A stretch of DNA of 64,000 nt from Oikopleura dioica. Lineage: Eukaryota; Chordata; Appendicularia; Copelata; Oikopleuridae. The notes beneath the pieces were generated by a model, which was not told the DNA's origin, searched no databases, and worked only from the letters and a program-made list of their open reading frames with translations. The position numbers and the translations under genes were made by a program. Of this stretch, positions 45,806-60,564 are shown one piece after another; within the stretch, counting starts at the first letter, position 1, and every line of letters starts with the position of its first letter. The stretch spans positions 3,105,001 through 3,169,000 of the forward strand of contig OU015567.1 of NCBI GenBank assembly GCA_907165135.1, in the 5' to 3' direction.

Positions 45806-48153
45806 TTAAAACACCATAGCAAGGAGGACAGCATTGAGAGCAAAGAAAATCTGCGCAACTGAAGCTCCAGAATCAGTGGGAGTCTCTCCGGTGGGAGCTG
45901 CGGCGACAGCCTCAGTAAGATCATCAGAAGAAACACCAGCCGCTTTGTTGCATGATCCAGAGCTGCAGTACTCAGTGCTGGAGTAGACGTTGTTGAAGCC
46001 AGGCACGAGAGCGGATGCACCAGCGCGCTCACCCTTGTGGCAATCTCGCTTCATGTTGTAGACAGCTTCTCCATTGACAGTGTAGGAAGATTGGGTGGTG
46101 ACACAAGAGGTGTAAGATAGATCTGGGCAGTTCTCGGCCTTTTCTGTAGACAAAACGGTGTAGCATTTGTCTTCTTTATTGGTGTTTCCGGGATCGGTTT
46201 CGCACTTGAAGCACTGCAGAAGTCGTGCTGTTTGAGTTTGAATCTCAAGGGTGGTCTCGTAGGCGGCGACGTTGCCATTGCAGAGAGTGCCATTAGAGTA
46301 GTCACAGACTCGGTTGGTAACTGCGACGCCATAGATATCCTCCGCAGCGGTGCTGCTGTCAATCATGAGTCCATCCTGATCACACCCTCGCTTGACGTAC
46401 CAGTTGTATTGTGTAGCGGGGAGCTTGCCATTCACAACGCTTTGCTTGTACTTGTAGGCAGAGACAAAGCATCTACCGGTGCAAGAGCCGGAAGTTCCAG
46501 TAGCGGTAGTGGATGAATCCTGAGTTGGTGTGAAAGTCTGCCAGCAGAGAGCGTTGTCTTTGTCCTTGACTGAATCGTAAGTTGGCTCACCGGCGTTGAC
46601 ACCGGAAATAGTTTCGGAAAAGCTGCTCTCGCAAGAGAAGCAATCGAAAATTTGAGCGGTGGACACGGTGGATGCTCGGCCAGTGTTACCATTAGCAGTG
46701 GTCGATCGCTGATTTTGCTGCTTGATGTCAGTCCATCCCTGTGGAACAACATAAGGATCGGCAATACGTTGCTCGCCATCGGTAACGCCATCATCGGGAT
46801 CAGGAGTGCATCCTCTTTTGGCAAAGTAAAAGTTTTCTGAGGCGTCTTCGCCAAGCTTGTACGCAGCACTGACAGATGAACAGCTCAAGGTTTTGCATCG
46901 GACGCGGCCAGTGGTTTTCGCATTTACGCAGTCGTTGGTATTATCAGTGTTACCAATTGGAGTGACGCATTGGAGACATTCAAGCTCATCAAAGATGCTG
47001 TTTGAATAAGAAGGAGCATCGGGCTTGCCAGATCCATCGGGAGAGCTAAACTGGACCGTAAGTGGTCGGATATCGTATTGAGTTGACGAAGTGGCGCTTC
47101 CACTTGTTAGCTGGAAAAAAGTTTGAGTAGAAACATCATTGTCCGGATACTTTGCATTATCTTTTGCTTTAGACGCAGAATTTGTGGCAGCGTAGAATCG
47201 AACATTCATCATTGCGTTGCTAATTGATCTTGTGTTACCGGTTAGAGCTTCACCGCTGTCTGTATTTGGCGTTGCGAGATCATCAGCGCCAACGCAGCCT
47301 CGCTCGATAACTATCCAATTTGAGGTTGTTACTCCTCTGGTATCCTTCGTTCCGTATTGGAAAGTCTTTGTGTAGCAAAGACCGGTTTCACTTGGAATAC
47401 AGTATTTTTCAGGATTAAGACTTGCACTTGAGTCAGTTGCGAAAGTGTTCGAGCCGGATGGATTCCAGCATGGCATCGTTACCTCAGAAGCCTGTCCAGG
47501 ATAGTTTGAAAATTCTTGAGAACCATGGCAGACAAGACAACGAGTTTCAGTCTGGACTTGAATGCTAGAAGTACTGACAGTAGGATCAGTAGCTTCGTCG
47601 TCAACAAAGTCATCTCGACCGTCCATTGCAAAGAATTGGGCTCCGTTTTCGTCAGTTCGGGCGGTGAACAAAACATTCTGACCCTTGTCAGATCCTGTCA
47701 GCTGGTACCCCTTGACACCGTCGTAGTGCTCGAGATCAACTCGGTTTCCATTGGCGATCTCTGACTCGGCGACCGTTCGACGAACACCATAGAAAACCTT
47801 GTTGTTCATGTCTTTTGCTTCAAACATGAAGAAAGTTGCGACACAATACTTCTCAACCTCATGTGAGTATCCGGGATAGCCATCGAGATTGGCAACAGGA
47901 GAAGCCTGAATATGTTACTCAAAACTTAAATATCAATCTTTAAACTTACGGTGTTTGCGTTGATACAAGGAATAGTACTCGAAGCATCAGCCAGCGCATC
48001 TCGGGCAGCATCTTCATTTGCGGCGACATTGATATACTCACAAACTAAGCAACCGTCGATACCTACGCCATTACCATCATCGAGTTGATAATGACCTTCA
48101 GTTTTTGAAAAAGCATAGGAAGAGCTTATTCCTAAAAGAGGAAGAAGCTTCAT
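45806..48153 (-). CDS. GPI-type surface protein with tandem Ly6/uPAR-like domains
   Basis: Two exons. Exon 1 (ATG at 48153) encodes signal peptide MKLLPLLGISSSYAFS and the first Cys pairs. After a 44-bp intron near 47900 the second exon is long (about 690 codons). Repeating units begin with CxxC (CLVCHGS, CLQCVTP, CFSCESS, CFKCETD), contain three to four spaced Cys and a basic KRGC or ERGC element, and in the last two end with C...CN (TLCNGN, GSCNKAA). This is the three-finger Ly6/uPAR fold spacing, with about five units, the first degenerate. The C-terminus is Ala/Ser-rich followed by a hydrophobic run (VAQIFFALNAVLLAMVF) and nothing else, a GPI-attachment signal. Likely outer-membrane anchored; ligand unknown. 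TTTTATA at 48191-48197 is its TATA box. Confidence 0.72.
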
Positions 48154-48190
48154 TTTGGCTGTTGTGCGATCAACTACGGAACTCGCTCGA

Positions 48191-48197
48191 TTTTATA
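48191..48197 (-). promoter_or_regulatory. TATA box of the Ly6-type gene
   Basis: TTTTATA on the plus strand is TATAAAA towards the gene, about 40 bp before the ATG at 48153, giving a very short 5' UTR. Confidence 0.5.
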
Positions 48198-48718
48198 CCG
48201 TCTCTGGTGGCCATGGTCACGAGCATGGAGACGGTTTCTAGCTGCAGTTTACTTTAACTGAAACGAGCAGATTCACGAACTTGAGCGCGTTCAATGCCAA
48301 AACTTTCATTGTTACTGTATCTAATTCTGCGAAAGACAAAGATCAACCGGCAAAGTGCAAGTTCTCCCAAGAAAAAAAATGCAATTTTGTTGTTGCGACG
48401 GAAGTCTATTATGTATTGAAGAAGATTCGAGAAAGTTTTGGTTGCAAGATTTTAAATATTTTAATTCTAATTTTAAAATTCATTGTAATAAGGTCATGGA
48501 GGTTCATACTAAAGCAAAAATCTGCCGGAACTTTCGGTTCGTAAGAATAAGTCCTCACAGCGCTCAAAAATCGATCTATCCCGGAAGATATTTGATACAT
48601 CCTTCAAAATGTGCCACTCTTCCAAATCGAGAGATGAGCTAAAACAAACAGAGAAAAATCAAAATAAAAATCTTTCTTTTCTCGATTTTGACATTTCATA
48701 AACGGTACTTTTTGGAAA
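48198..48718. other. Intergenic between the Ly6 gene and R-Smad
   Basis: About 520 bp with overlapping plus-strand ORFs (48281-48544, 48355-48642). The second is rich in Cys and His but has no recognisable motif and may be chance. Confidence 0.3.
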
Positions 48719-50785
<2,067 letters not shown>

Positions 50786-51031
50786 GCCATCAACAACAAT
50801 TACCAATTTGACTGCCAAAGAAATAAACTTGACAAATGAAATGCAAAAACCTCTAGAATATGTTCAGCAAACAGAAACAGAAAACGAAAACTCGTTGAGT
50901 GGGCGTATCCCAAGGTCGTCCACACATATTTGTTCTGATTTATTTTTGCTCAAAGCAGATAATTCGACTTGACTGCCGGGCTTTGAGGAAAAAACGCAAG
51001 TTTATTGGCAAAATTTAACGGGAGAGAAACA

Positions 51032-52308
51032 ATGGAGAATCCATCTGTTGTCGTGAAAAAAGCAGAAGGAAAGGAATTTTCCTGCGACTTGGTTATTGAA
51101 GACCGGCCAGTGCCAGAAATTGACGACGGTAGATCTTCTTTTTCTGATTCTATTTCTTTAGTTTTTTTTAGATGATGTTTTGCTCGAAAAGGGATCGGTC
51201 GGAATTTGCGGCTCTGATGTTCATTACTGGACTCACGGTAGAATCGGCGATTTCATCGTCAACGAGCCCATGATTCTCGGTCACGAAGCTTCTGGAAAAG
51301 TAATCAAGGCCGGCAAGAATGTCAAAAATCTGCAAGTTGGCGATCGTGTCGCCATCGAACCTGGTTACAACTTGGAGGCGGACGACTATGCGAAGAAGGG
51401 AAGATATAATTTGTCAGATGTCTTTTTCTGCGCGACGCCTCCGGATGATGGATGCTTGATGAAGTATTACAAGCACAAGGCAAACTGGTGCTACAAGATT
51501 CCCGGTAAAAGAAATGACTCATGAATATTCCTTATTATTTTCGCTAGAAAACATGAGCTACGAAGAAGCTGCATTCATCGAACCCCTGTCTGTTGGCATT
51601 CATGCTTGTCGCCGGGCGAACATCACTCTTGGAGATACTGTGCTCATCACTGGCTGTGGACCTATCGGCCTTGTCTCTCTTCTCGTTGCTCGAGCGATGG
51701 GAGCTTCGAAGGTGCTTATGACGGATATGAACGGAGAGAGGTTGAAGAAAGCCATTGAATGCGGCGCCAGGTAAAATTGAGAAAGAAAGAGATTGTTTTT
51801 AGAAAAATTTCAGTGAAACGATTCAAGTGACAAGGGAGCAAACTCCCGAGCAAATCGCTGAAATTGTGGAAGAAAAGCTCGGCGGAAAACCAAATATTAC
51901 CATCGAATGCACTGGAGCTGAGTCTTGCATTCAGGTTTTAGAAAGAGGGAGATGAGTGTTTTCTGATTTCTTTAGACTGGAATTTACGCGACCAAATCAG
52001 GCGGATGTCTTTTGCTAGTTGGATTGGGCAAGGAAATGGCGAATCTTCCGATTGTCAATGCTGCTGTTCGAGAAGTTGATATCCGAGGGGTTTTTCGATA
52101 TTGCAATACCTGGCCTATTGCGATCAACATGATTTCCTCAGGTGCATTATTTTTTTCTTTGATATTCTTTTATTCATTTTTAGGGCAAATCCATGTCAAA
52201 CCGCTGGTAACCCATCGATTCGAACTGAAAGACGCACTCAAAGCCTTCGAAACAACTCGCCGAGGAGAAGGAGTGAAAGTTATGATCAAGTGTCTGCCAG
52301 ACATGTGA
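51032..52308 (+). CDS. SORD: Sorbitol dehydrogenase
   Basis: Six exons with roughly 40-60 bp introns. The start is [16 protein letters not shown] (51032). Then [20 protein letters not shown] (catalytic zinc Cys), LGHEASGKV (zinc His and Glu), [31 protein letters not shown] and [15 protein letters not shown], then the Rossmann motif [42 protein letters not shown] and VRYCNTWP-like FRYCNTWP follow, ending [10 protein letters not shown]. The medium-chain zinc alcohol dehydrogenase oxidises sorbitol to fructose with NAD in the polyol pathway. Loss of the structural-zinc Cys cluster matches animal SORD. Length about 350 residues, complete. A short ORF begins eight bases after the stop. Confidence 0.93.
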
Positions 52309-52315
52309 TTTCCTG

Positions 52316-52540
52316 ATGTTCAACTGTTCAAGAATAGATTTCTTTTCGAGTATCGACAGCGGTTATTTGTATAAAAAAGAAGGCGTCTCATCGTCGCCTA
52401 TCGATCAGAACTCTATTATTCGGTTTCCTTTCGAAAACGAGCTACTTCCGGGAGTGGCGACTGCGGCTATTCTTCCGGTTTCGTGGCTACTGGCGACGAT
52501 TATCTTTTTGGCAGAGTTTTTTGCTCACTTCGGTTATTGA
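52316..52540 (+). CDS. Short LPP-like ORF directly after SORD
   Basis: A 74-codon ORF starting eight bases beyond the SORD stop. It contains DQNSIIRFPFENELLPGV followed by one hydrophobic segment (ILPVSWLLATIIFLAEFF). This resembles the conserved D-x-S-I-x-Y-P-Y...PxS block between TM1 and TM2 of lipid phosphate phosphatases (PLPP family). The other TM segments and catalytic KxxxxxxRP motif are absent downstream. It could be a fragment left from a once complete gene, a micro-protein in an operon with SORD, or chance in the 3' UTR. AATAAA follows near 52626. Confidence 0.3.
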   Translation: MFNCSRIDFFSSIDSGYLYKKEGVSSSPIDQNSIIRFPFENELLPGVATAAILPVSWLLATIIFLAEFFAHFGY

Positions 52541-52879
52541 ATTTCTTGAATAATTTATTGATACACTGTTTCCAATATCGTATTATCAAACTTGAACTAT
52601 ATTTTTTCGAGTTTCTTTAGGTGTTGAATAAAATTGACAAATCTCAAACCATTTTGTAGGCAGCAGCTTCAGCTGTCAGCACTGGCGCCGCTCTGGAAAT
52701 TCAAAAGGAAGCGATTATTTTAACATTTGCTAATGGCGCCTATTTGACGCCATAGCTGTGAATTCACTCATCTTTATCAATCAAGTTTATATCCAGCTTA
52801 TAACCAGTGATTCACGCAAATTTAATCGTCATCCAATAATTAAAAATCCAGAATTGGCGTCAATCTTTTTTCCTAGAAC
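52541..52879. other. Intergenic, nothing recognised
   Basis: About 340 bp of AT-rich sequence with a polyadenylation signal near 52626; no coding signal. Confidence 0.4.
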
Positions 52880-53597
52880 CAGAGTTTGAAATGCTCGCAA
52901 ATGCTCGCGAGCGAAAAGAGCGAGAGCAAAAATTTATCATTGCTCTGAGAGCAGGGGAGCGGGAGCATGAAAATGAGTTGGCTCGAGAGCCAAAAGAGCA
53001 CGAGCCCGAATTTGAACCCGCTCGCGAGCGCAGAGAGCACGAGCGCATATGTCAGAAATGCTCGGGAGCTAGACGAGCGGGAGCGGCTGCTCTCGTGCTC
53101 GCCATGGAATTGACTCACGAGCGGCTCGCGAGCAAAATTAAAAGAATAATTTTTTCGCATAATTATTCACTTTCATAAATAAATTTCTTTGAGGATCTAT
53201 TTTTGGTGCTTTTAGTTTTATGTAAGCTTCATTAGGTCCGTAATCTCGGCAGCAGAATGCGAAAAGCCGAATGTAAACAGATAAAACATGCCCACCGCGA
53301 GGTGCTAACTCCTGTGACAGGGACTCATATGGAATTAGTCACGGGGCCGCCGAATCATTTGAGACCCTTGAAGGCTGCTCGCGAGTCAGTTTTTTCAGCT
53401 CGAGAGCCGATCGAGCGAGAGCACAATTCGACCAGTGCTCGAGAGCCAAGAGAGCGAGAGCGCGAAATGAAATGCGCTCGCGAGCGCAAAGAGCGCGAAC
53501 TCTGAAATAAATGTGCTCGGGAGCACAAAGAGCATCATGCTCGTGCTCGCTCGCTCTCAAGAGAGCCGCTCGCGAGTCACGAAAATTTCAAACTCTG
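52880..53597. mobile_element. hAT-like MITE built of GAGC/GCTC motifs
   Basis: Termini CAGAGTTTGAAAT and ATTTCAAACTCTG, perfect 8-bp duplications CCTAGAAC (52872-52879 and 53598-53605). 718 bp. Both terminal thirds are packed with GCTCGCGAGC-, GAGAGC- and GAGCACGAGC-type units, themselves palindromic. The middle (about 53150-53380) is plain sequence. Apparent ORFs of 62-95 codons are by-products of the repeats. No transposase. Confidence 0.85.
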
Positions 53598-53605
53598 CCT
53601 AGAAC

Positions 53606-56600
53606 CATGCTGGAAATCGCTCATTCAGCTTTGAAAACAAGTCTGGTAGGGGTGATGAGCTCAAAGAGAATAAATTATTAATCAAGTTGTCACGCTTCCC
53701 TTTAGTTAAAGCCAAGCAATGGTGTTTAAAAAATGACAGCTTCTAACTTTTTTCTCACCAAATGAAACACACTCAATTTTCGCTTCAACTGAAGAAGTCA
53801 GCCTTTTTTATGTTTTTGGAATGGGGAAAATACAAAAAAGGCGGCATCTTCCTTTAGAATTAGCGCCAAGGTCAGACAATATGGGTTTTTCGCACAATCT
53901 CGAGGGCATCTAAGTATTTGTATCCTCCTCGCTGATCAAGCCACTTGGCGCAGTTGGGCACACAAGTGGTCGCCAAATGTGTCCGCCAAGTATGCCCTTA
54001 GGTGAGAGTTGCTCCTTACTGTAACTCCTCTAGTTCAGAGCAAAGGTAGTAGTTTATAGTTTCTTTGCGCCAGGTTTCAGCAGGCGGAAGCGCGCATTTC
54101 CACCATCGGCACGGGCGTACAATGGATCAAAAGCGCCGCAGGCACGTGTCACTAGAAGGTGTCAAAAAGATAAATTTATTAAACCTGGCATTCGCGGGCA
54201 ATTTCTTTAGTTCCAAGCCAGTCGGAACAAATTACAGGTGGACGATGAAACTACAGGGAAAATGACTCGTTACGGGTCGTTCTCTTCCTTGATTTCAACT
54301 TTTCAAAAGGAAAAACGTAACTAGAAAAAGCAAGCTTCTAGTAAAAATAAACAAAAAAGTCTATTTATAGCAACCTTTCTTTGACAAATGATGCGTTAGA
54401 GTTATGATTAGTCTTATGAGCGTATATTAGTGACATCCCCTAATTATGGCTGACATCCGGTCGCGTAGAGTCTTTGCTGGTCAGCGGTATTTTTGAAAGA
54501 GCCGCTTGTCAAATTTGTTTCCGGAGAGGGCGCGTAATATACACACTTTATCGCCACTTGTTTAATTATAGCACTTGATTACTATTTTTGAACCGTAACA
54601 AGTCTGATTTTTCTGTGTATTTCGAGAAGCCTTCAGGCGCCGACCCGAAGCCCTGAACAAAGCCGATTCTAGCACGGGTCTGTCCGGCGCCGTCGTTTTT
54701 CCACTTTCGCCTTTTTGTGCTGACAAGTTTTTCGCCATCAATCTTCTTGTAGAGTTAGATCCTGGCCACTTCTGCGCGGCGAGATCAAACGAAAAGGATC
54801 ATCCGAGGCGACGAGCATCCTGGCCTTGTATATTTGCGCCCTCTGTTGTTCGGAAATTGAGCGATTATGGAGCCGCCTAGAAATACTGAAGAAAGCCATA
54901 AAAGTTCATTTGTGAATACAGTTTTCAACAATCAAGGGCGTGCACCAATCAAAAAGCTTCGATAAATGTCTCGTAGACAGTTTGTTGTGCAATGTTTTAA
55001 TGAAGCCCTATTCCTATCAAAAATCTTGGTTCATTTGGTTTGATATTATTTGAATTCAATGAAGAAGAACTTGAAGTTTCTAAAATACAAAAGAGCTCAT
55101 TATGAGGATTATCTAATGATGTGGCCTAAGCTTCCGGGAAGTGCCAATGTCGCAGACTCGTGGCGTCCCTGCTCAAAGGGCACCATTCTGCTCCACCGCC
55201 AATTAGAGGCGACGCGCGGGGCGCGATCCCTCTGATTAGAGTGTCGATTTATCTCACCAAAGCCTATTCAGGGCAAATGATCAGGCGCCGAAAAAACTCC
55301 ACCGCCGCGGCGCCGCAATGTCCTAGAAGAAGTCATGGTACATGCGCGGCGCACCATCGAAGTTGATTTCCGCCAACTCTGCTGAATTTTCTTAAAATAG
55401 CGGGGAAAATCGACTTTTAATGAAAGCGAGATTTTCGACCAGAAAATGTATTTTGCAGAAATGTCTCCCAAAACGGATTACCACCGATTTCCGGCTGATC
55501 CCTTTTTGGTCGATTACGCATATCTATTCTCTGGCTAAAAGCCCCTTTTCCGGAATAAATAATACACCCTCCTGTTGAGTGATAGATTCGCCACGCATCA
55601 GCGGATTGTAACAAATGGGCGAAAATATAAACTCGAAAAAGCCTATTTAGCAAACGGGAGGCTCCACGGAGCAGACCGGAAGGAAAGGGGAAGAATTCTG
55701 ACAAGTGGCACAGGTATTAAGACAAATTTCAAGAAGGAGAAGCGTAAAATCGGATTTTCTGGAATGGGCAAAATATGACAGTACAAACAAACAGTACAGG
55801 GGTTGAGAGTAAAAGTTGCACGAAAATTGGTTCACTGGCATAAAGGGGTTAAAAGTGAAGGGTTGAAGATCAGGGGTTCAAAAAAAGAAATGACAAAAAA
55901 CAGGTTAAAATGGATAAAATATGATTTTGAACAAGTATCAAAATACCCAGCCAAGTTGAAGTTTACACAATACACGATAAAAAACATAGTTTTATGATTA
56001 TGATTGGCAAAAGTCATTAGAGACGCGAAGTCGGTTCCGGGAGGAAACGAGACCTGGAAGTAAACGGGCTTCTTATCGGAAGCAGGAAAAAATAAAAGTC
56101 ACGACGCGCTCACACTCTCAAATTCGCGCGAGACTAGTGACACCGAAAATAATTACCGTCGTTCAAATTTGTCAAAGTCAAAATCTATCGAGGAAATCTT
56201 CCAACAAATTCAAGGGGGTCGTTTTAATGATCAAATAAGGGCGTCACCATGGCAAGTTTTTTATAAAACTCTTCTTGAAAAGCTGGTTTTAAAGATTTCA
56301 TTTTTTTTTGAAAATAAAAAGTGGGAATTCTAGTCGGATTCTGCCATTTTGAAATTCATCCCTCGCGTCCAAAGTGACATAAACTCACGTTTCGATGCCT
56401 GTGCGAGGTCCCCTGCATCAGGAAAATGCCATTTTCGCCGCCGCATTATCACCTGATATCCCGCCGCGCCGTCGTAAATCGGACACACCAGCGCGACGCC
56501 AGCCATGCCACCAGTAGCATTATCAGCCTCGCTGACGGAAATTCAAAATCAAATGACACCAGCAAGACACCTTAACATTTTAGATGATGTGGACTCCAGA

Positions 56601-59600
56601 CGCAGAAAATATCCGTAATTATCGAATTTTGACGCTTCTTTTCTTCTCAAATCAAAAACTCAAACCCGACTCAAGAATTCTATGGTCAAAAAATTCTAGA
56701 ATAATAGTTATTCCAGCCCCGGGAAACCCGTTCTGAAATCCCACTTCTTTCTGAGAAACGAACAGACAGATCAGTGGGATTACCAGAAAAAGTTCAGCAA
56801 GATTAGCGCAACAAGAGGGAAATGCCAACTTGTTGGTAATTCTTTCTCATGATTACTTCATAGAGCAAATGCTCATAGGTGAGTCCTCAATCCAGAAAAA
56901 GTCAAGGGAAAGTCGGCTGGATCAGAAGAGACAGCCTAAAGATATCCCGGTTGTCAATAAAAGGACAGAAAATCTCTGGGATAAAGGCGAAGGTTTACTG
57001 TGGAATTACGCTAAAATCACAATTAATGCCGCTCAGTGGCTCTTTTTAGTAAAAAAATAAAAATAAAATATAATAACAAAAATTTTATCATGGATTGTAA
57101 AAATTTATTCGTGAAGCCGCTTCGCGGCTTCGTTCGAAGAAAAGCCGCTATGCGTCTTTAAATATAAGCCCTTTCTGACCCTGACTCAGGTTTTCTACAC
57201 AGATTGCAGAGCCATAGAATTAAAAGATATTGACACCATTTTTTCTCAGTATAAAGCTATTTACGAAAAGAAAATCAGCTGTGAGATCAGATTGCGCGTA
57301 AATATCTAAATTATGACATTGTAACGAGTAAATCATGGTTGGCGGCTGCGCGCAAGCCTAAAATAGCCACGCGGACGTAAATCAGACGAGATTACGGGAA
57401 GAGTTTTGTCATTTACGGGCGATTCGGGTGTGAGGCGAATAATTGCCAAAAATAGCAACAGAGCTTCCGGATAACAAATCCTTCAATTATTCGTTTATTT
57501 GGAAAAATCAGAAGGCAAAGGACCTGAAAGGATCAATTTATTCTAATGAAAATCGGGGGATTCTGAAACAGGCTCGGAAAAAATGAAGATAAAGGAGAAA
57601 AATTAACATATTTTTATGTTTTTTTTATTGTTAAATATTAAGAAGCTTTAGCAGTATCCTTATAAGATAATTCGAATAAAGAGTCGTTACAGTGACACCC
57701 TTATTGCCCTTTTTAATTGATGCATTGAAAGAATAGTTGTTCAAAAAATTGCCCATCTGTTCGATCCGCTCATCCCCTTTGTTCGCAACTCCTCCACCGC
57801 CGATCCGATTCTTTTTCCGGCAACTTTCGAAAAGGACACTCGAATGATTGTTTTTCGCGAAACAAAGTCCACTTCCGAATGTAAAGTACTTAGCGCTGAA
57901 AAGAGTACTTTCAGACGGAAGGGTCCGAAATCCTAACGGAAGGAGGGATTTAGCGCGACAAAGTGGAAAACTACACACCACTCTTTTTTACTTTCAAAAG
58001 GGGGTAGAATTCGTTTATCAAGAATTTTAATCGTTTTATTGAAATAGAAGGGCCTGAGAAAGCAAAAACTAAATAGTACTATACGATTGTTAATTTTTTT
58101 CTTGCCAGACTTGCTGGAGTCGTTCTGGTGGTGAATTCGTCAACTCAGGCTTGATCGAGCCAATTAATTCACACTATAACGATACCTGAAGATTGGAGAG
58201 AGAAAGAGGGCTTATTGATCAAGTTTATTCCCTAACGCGAAGAAAAAGTCTCAGGACTCGGTGGCGCGGAATCCATCACCAATTGATAGGGGCGTCGGAA
58301 CGGCGCAGTTTTCAGCCATTATTTTTATTTTGTTGTTAATTAAATTACTATCAAAAATACTACTTAATCAAAATAGCCTTCTGACACCCTTAATTCCCTT
58401 AATTTTTGGAGAAAGCCGGAAAATTTCCAGAAAAATCCCGCGCGAAACAAATTTATTTCATCACAGGAATGAAGCTCTATCAATATGACCATAAGTTCAG
58501 TAACTGATAGTTCACACGAGTAAGAAATAATGCCCCGGAAACTATTTGGATAAGACCCGACAACCCGTGTCCGTCTCTTTGTCTTTTTTCACCATGCTGT
58601 CGCTCGCATTTTCCCAGCTGGAATACAATTCTTGTCCTTGAATACTCAATACTTATTTTTTGATTTTGATTGTTGCAGTTTTTGGCGTTCAATGGAAAGT
58701 CCTTTCTCAAGCTATTCAATTTCCGGAGCTTTCTACAAAATTGGACATGAATTTCGTCCCTGCTCGAAATGGAATTTAACAATAAAAAAGCACAATCCAT
58801 TTTGCTCGGATTAATAATGATAATTTTATGCGGTAAGGTAATGGTCAAAAAAAATTGATTCCCTTATTTATGAAAAAATTTCTGATGAAAAGGCCGAAAA
58901 TGATAATTGCTGCATTTTCATCCAATATTTAGAAAATCGAAGAAAAAAGCCCAATAAGAACTTTATCGATACAAGTTTGTCAATTTTCTCAGACCATAAT
59001 TACGTCTTCATGATTTATTGCCCCAGCTGAAGATTGCCTTTTTGTAATTTCCTTGAACCCGAGCTGTATATACCCCCTTTTCGGCGAATTATAGGTACAA
59101 GTAGTAAAACTTGAGATCCCAAGTCACGATATCGCCCCTCGCCCAGCGCGGTTTATCCAGGTCATTGGGCACTGATTTCATCAAGGCAAATAATTAGTGT
59201 AAATCTTAATGCCCCCTAGTTAGCCAGATCGCAAGGGCTGATATCGAAGGCATTGCTCGTGTTCGTGCATGATGCTAAATCTCCTCGAGAGGTACTCTTT
59301 CGCTGCTACTTTCGATGGCATTACCACGAAGCGGGAAATTAAGCCAATAATATTTGCGATTCTGATCGAAATTCTTGAGAATATACAATAACGCGTGAAA
59401 GAAGAGAATCAGAGGCAGATTATTCGAGCTATTCGGAGCCACACATAGACAAAAACATCGAGTTTAGTGGTTTCACTTTGAAAATATCTTGTTCGGACTT
59501 TCACAGCGGATTATTTCGGCCACCAACTCACGCTTTTGGTAATAAATCCATTTTTTTATATTATAAAAGAACTTTTGAAGGCCTATTTGAAAGCGAAAGA

Positions 59601-60564
59601 ATGCCTTATTTGCAGATCCATAGCCCGTTTCATCCAGAAAACGGCTTCGCCAATTTGTATGATCAGAGGCGCGCGCCGAGCTGGGGCCCACCCGCCGCCG
59701 GTGAAAGCACCTGTGTCCCCGAGTCCAGCGCGCCAAACAATAGCCCGTCACACTTCAATCGCGGAAAGTTATGTATTCTACCATTTACGAAAAATATAAT
59801 CACGCCAATCGCCACATTGTTGAGTTGGCGCAAATATAATGATGATTTTCGATTTTACCGCATGTTGTTTTACGTAGCGTCCAAAATCTGCGCAAATTTA
59901 AGGCTGCGCTTTGATCATTTTTTGGAATGAAAATCATGTGATTACCGCCCCAAAGGCTGATGACCAAATATTTGGCGCTCTACAGATATCTATTCTTAAC
60001 TATCTTAGAGAATGTTAAATTTTTGACTTTTTCGGAGCTCTTGACATTCAGATGAATAGACCCATATTTTTCTATATCCTATAATAATAACAAAGTTTTA
60101 CAAGAAATTTCAGCTATGTACATACATGGCCAGCCTTTCTACTGAAGCTTAAGGGTGACTAATAAACCTCAATATGATAGAATTATTAAAATATCTAAAA
60201 TATGAATATAAATCACTCAAAATTATGCTTTTTATTCGATTGTTTTTCAAGAATCTGAGAAATCAGAGAAACATGTAAAGGACTTTCTTATATAAAAAAA
60301 CTTCCATATCATAAAGTAAAACAGGTGGGAATCGAAGATGATCCGCGTGTAACCTTCTGAGTCGCTGAAGCTCCCTGCTTCGCTGCTCCCTGGCGCCGGA
60401 CAACAGCGCCGCTCGCTCTCTTCAAGAGACATTTATCAACATTGGCGATTAGCGAGCACTTATCAGTATTTCACTTTACGATTCAACAAAAACTTCTTTT
60501 TCAAAAACCAAGTCAGAGAGTACCTGAAAAATAGATACTTTCATATCGCCAAAATACAACGAAA
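53606..60564. other. Large gene-poor region upstream of the T-box gene
   Basis: Nearly 7 kb without a supportable gene, against typical gaps of 80-600 bp in this window. ORFs up to 150 codons (57631-57981 -, 59478-59930 +, 58480-58848 -) overlap, lack splice partners and show no domains. Patches of GC-rich, gene-like composition (54050-54130, 55130-55380, 56390-56530, 59640-59740) alternate with AT-rich sequence. A perfect short hairpin (GAAGCCGC/GCGGCTTC) lies at 57112-57130. The likeliest content is cis-regulatory DNA for the developmental gene that follows; this is inference. Confidence 0.45.

Noticed and set aside
52860-53560. Possible CRISPR-like or satellite array of GCTCGCGAGC units
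   Set aside because: Units vary in spacing and sequence, there are no equal-length spacers, and TIRs plus 8-bp TSD show a DNA transposon.
57112-57131. Strong hairpin GAAGCCGC-TTC-GCGGCTTC as a terminator or RNA gene
   Set aside because: Eukaryotic context, no flanking gene or U-tract, too short for a structured RNA gene.
59478-59930. 150-codon plus-strand ORF in the gene desert
   Set aside because: Overlapped by open frames in two other frames, low-complexity start, no domain or intron signals.
60247-60432. Minus-strand 61-codon ORF near the T-box promoter
   Set aside because: No domain, no convincing donor, within probable regulatory DNA of the T-box gene.
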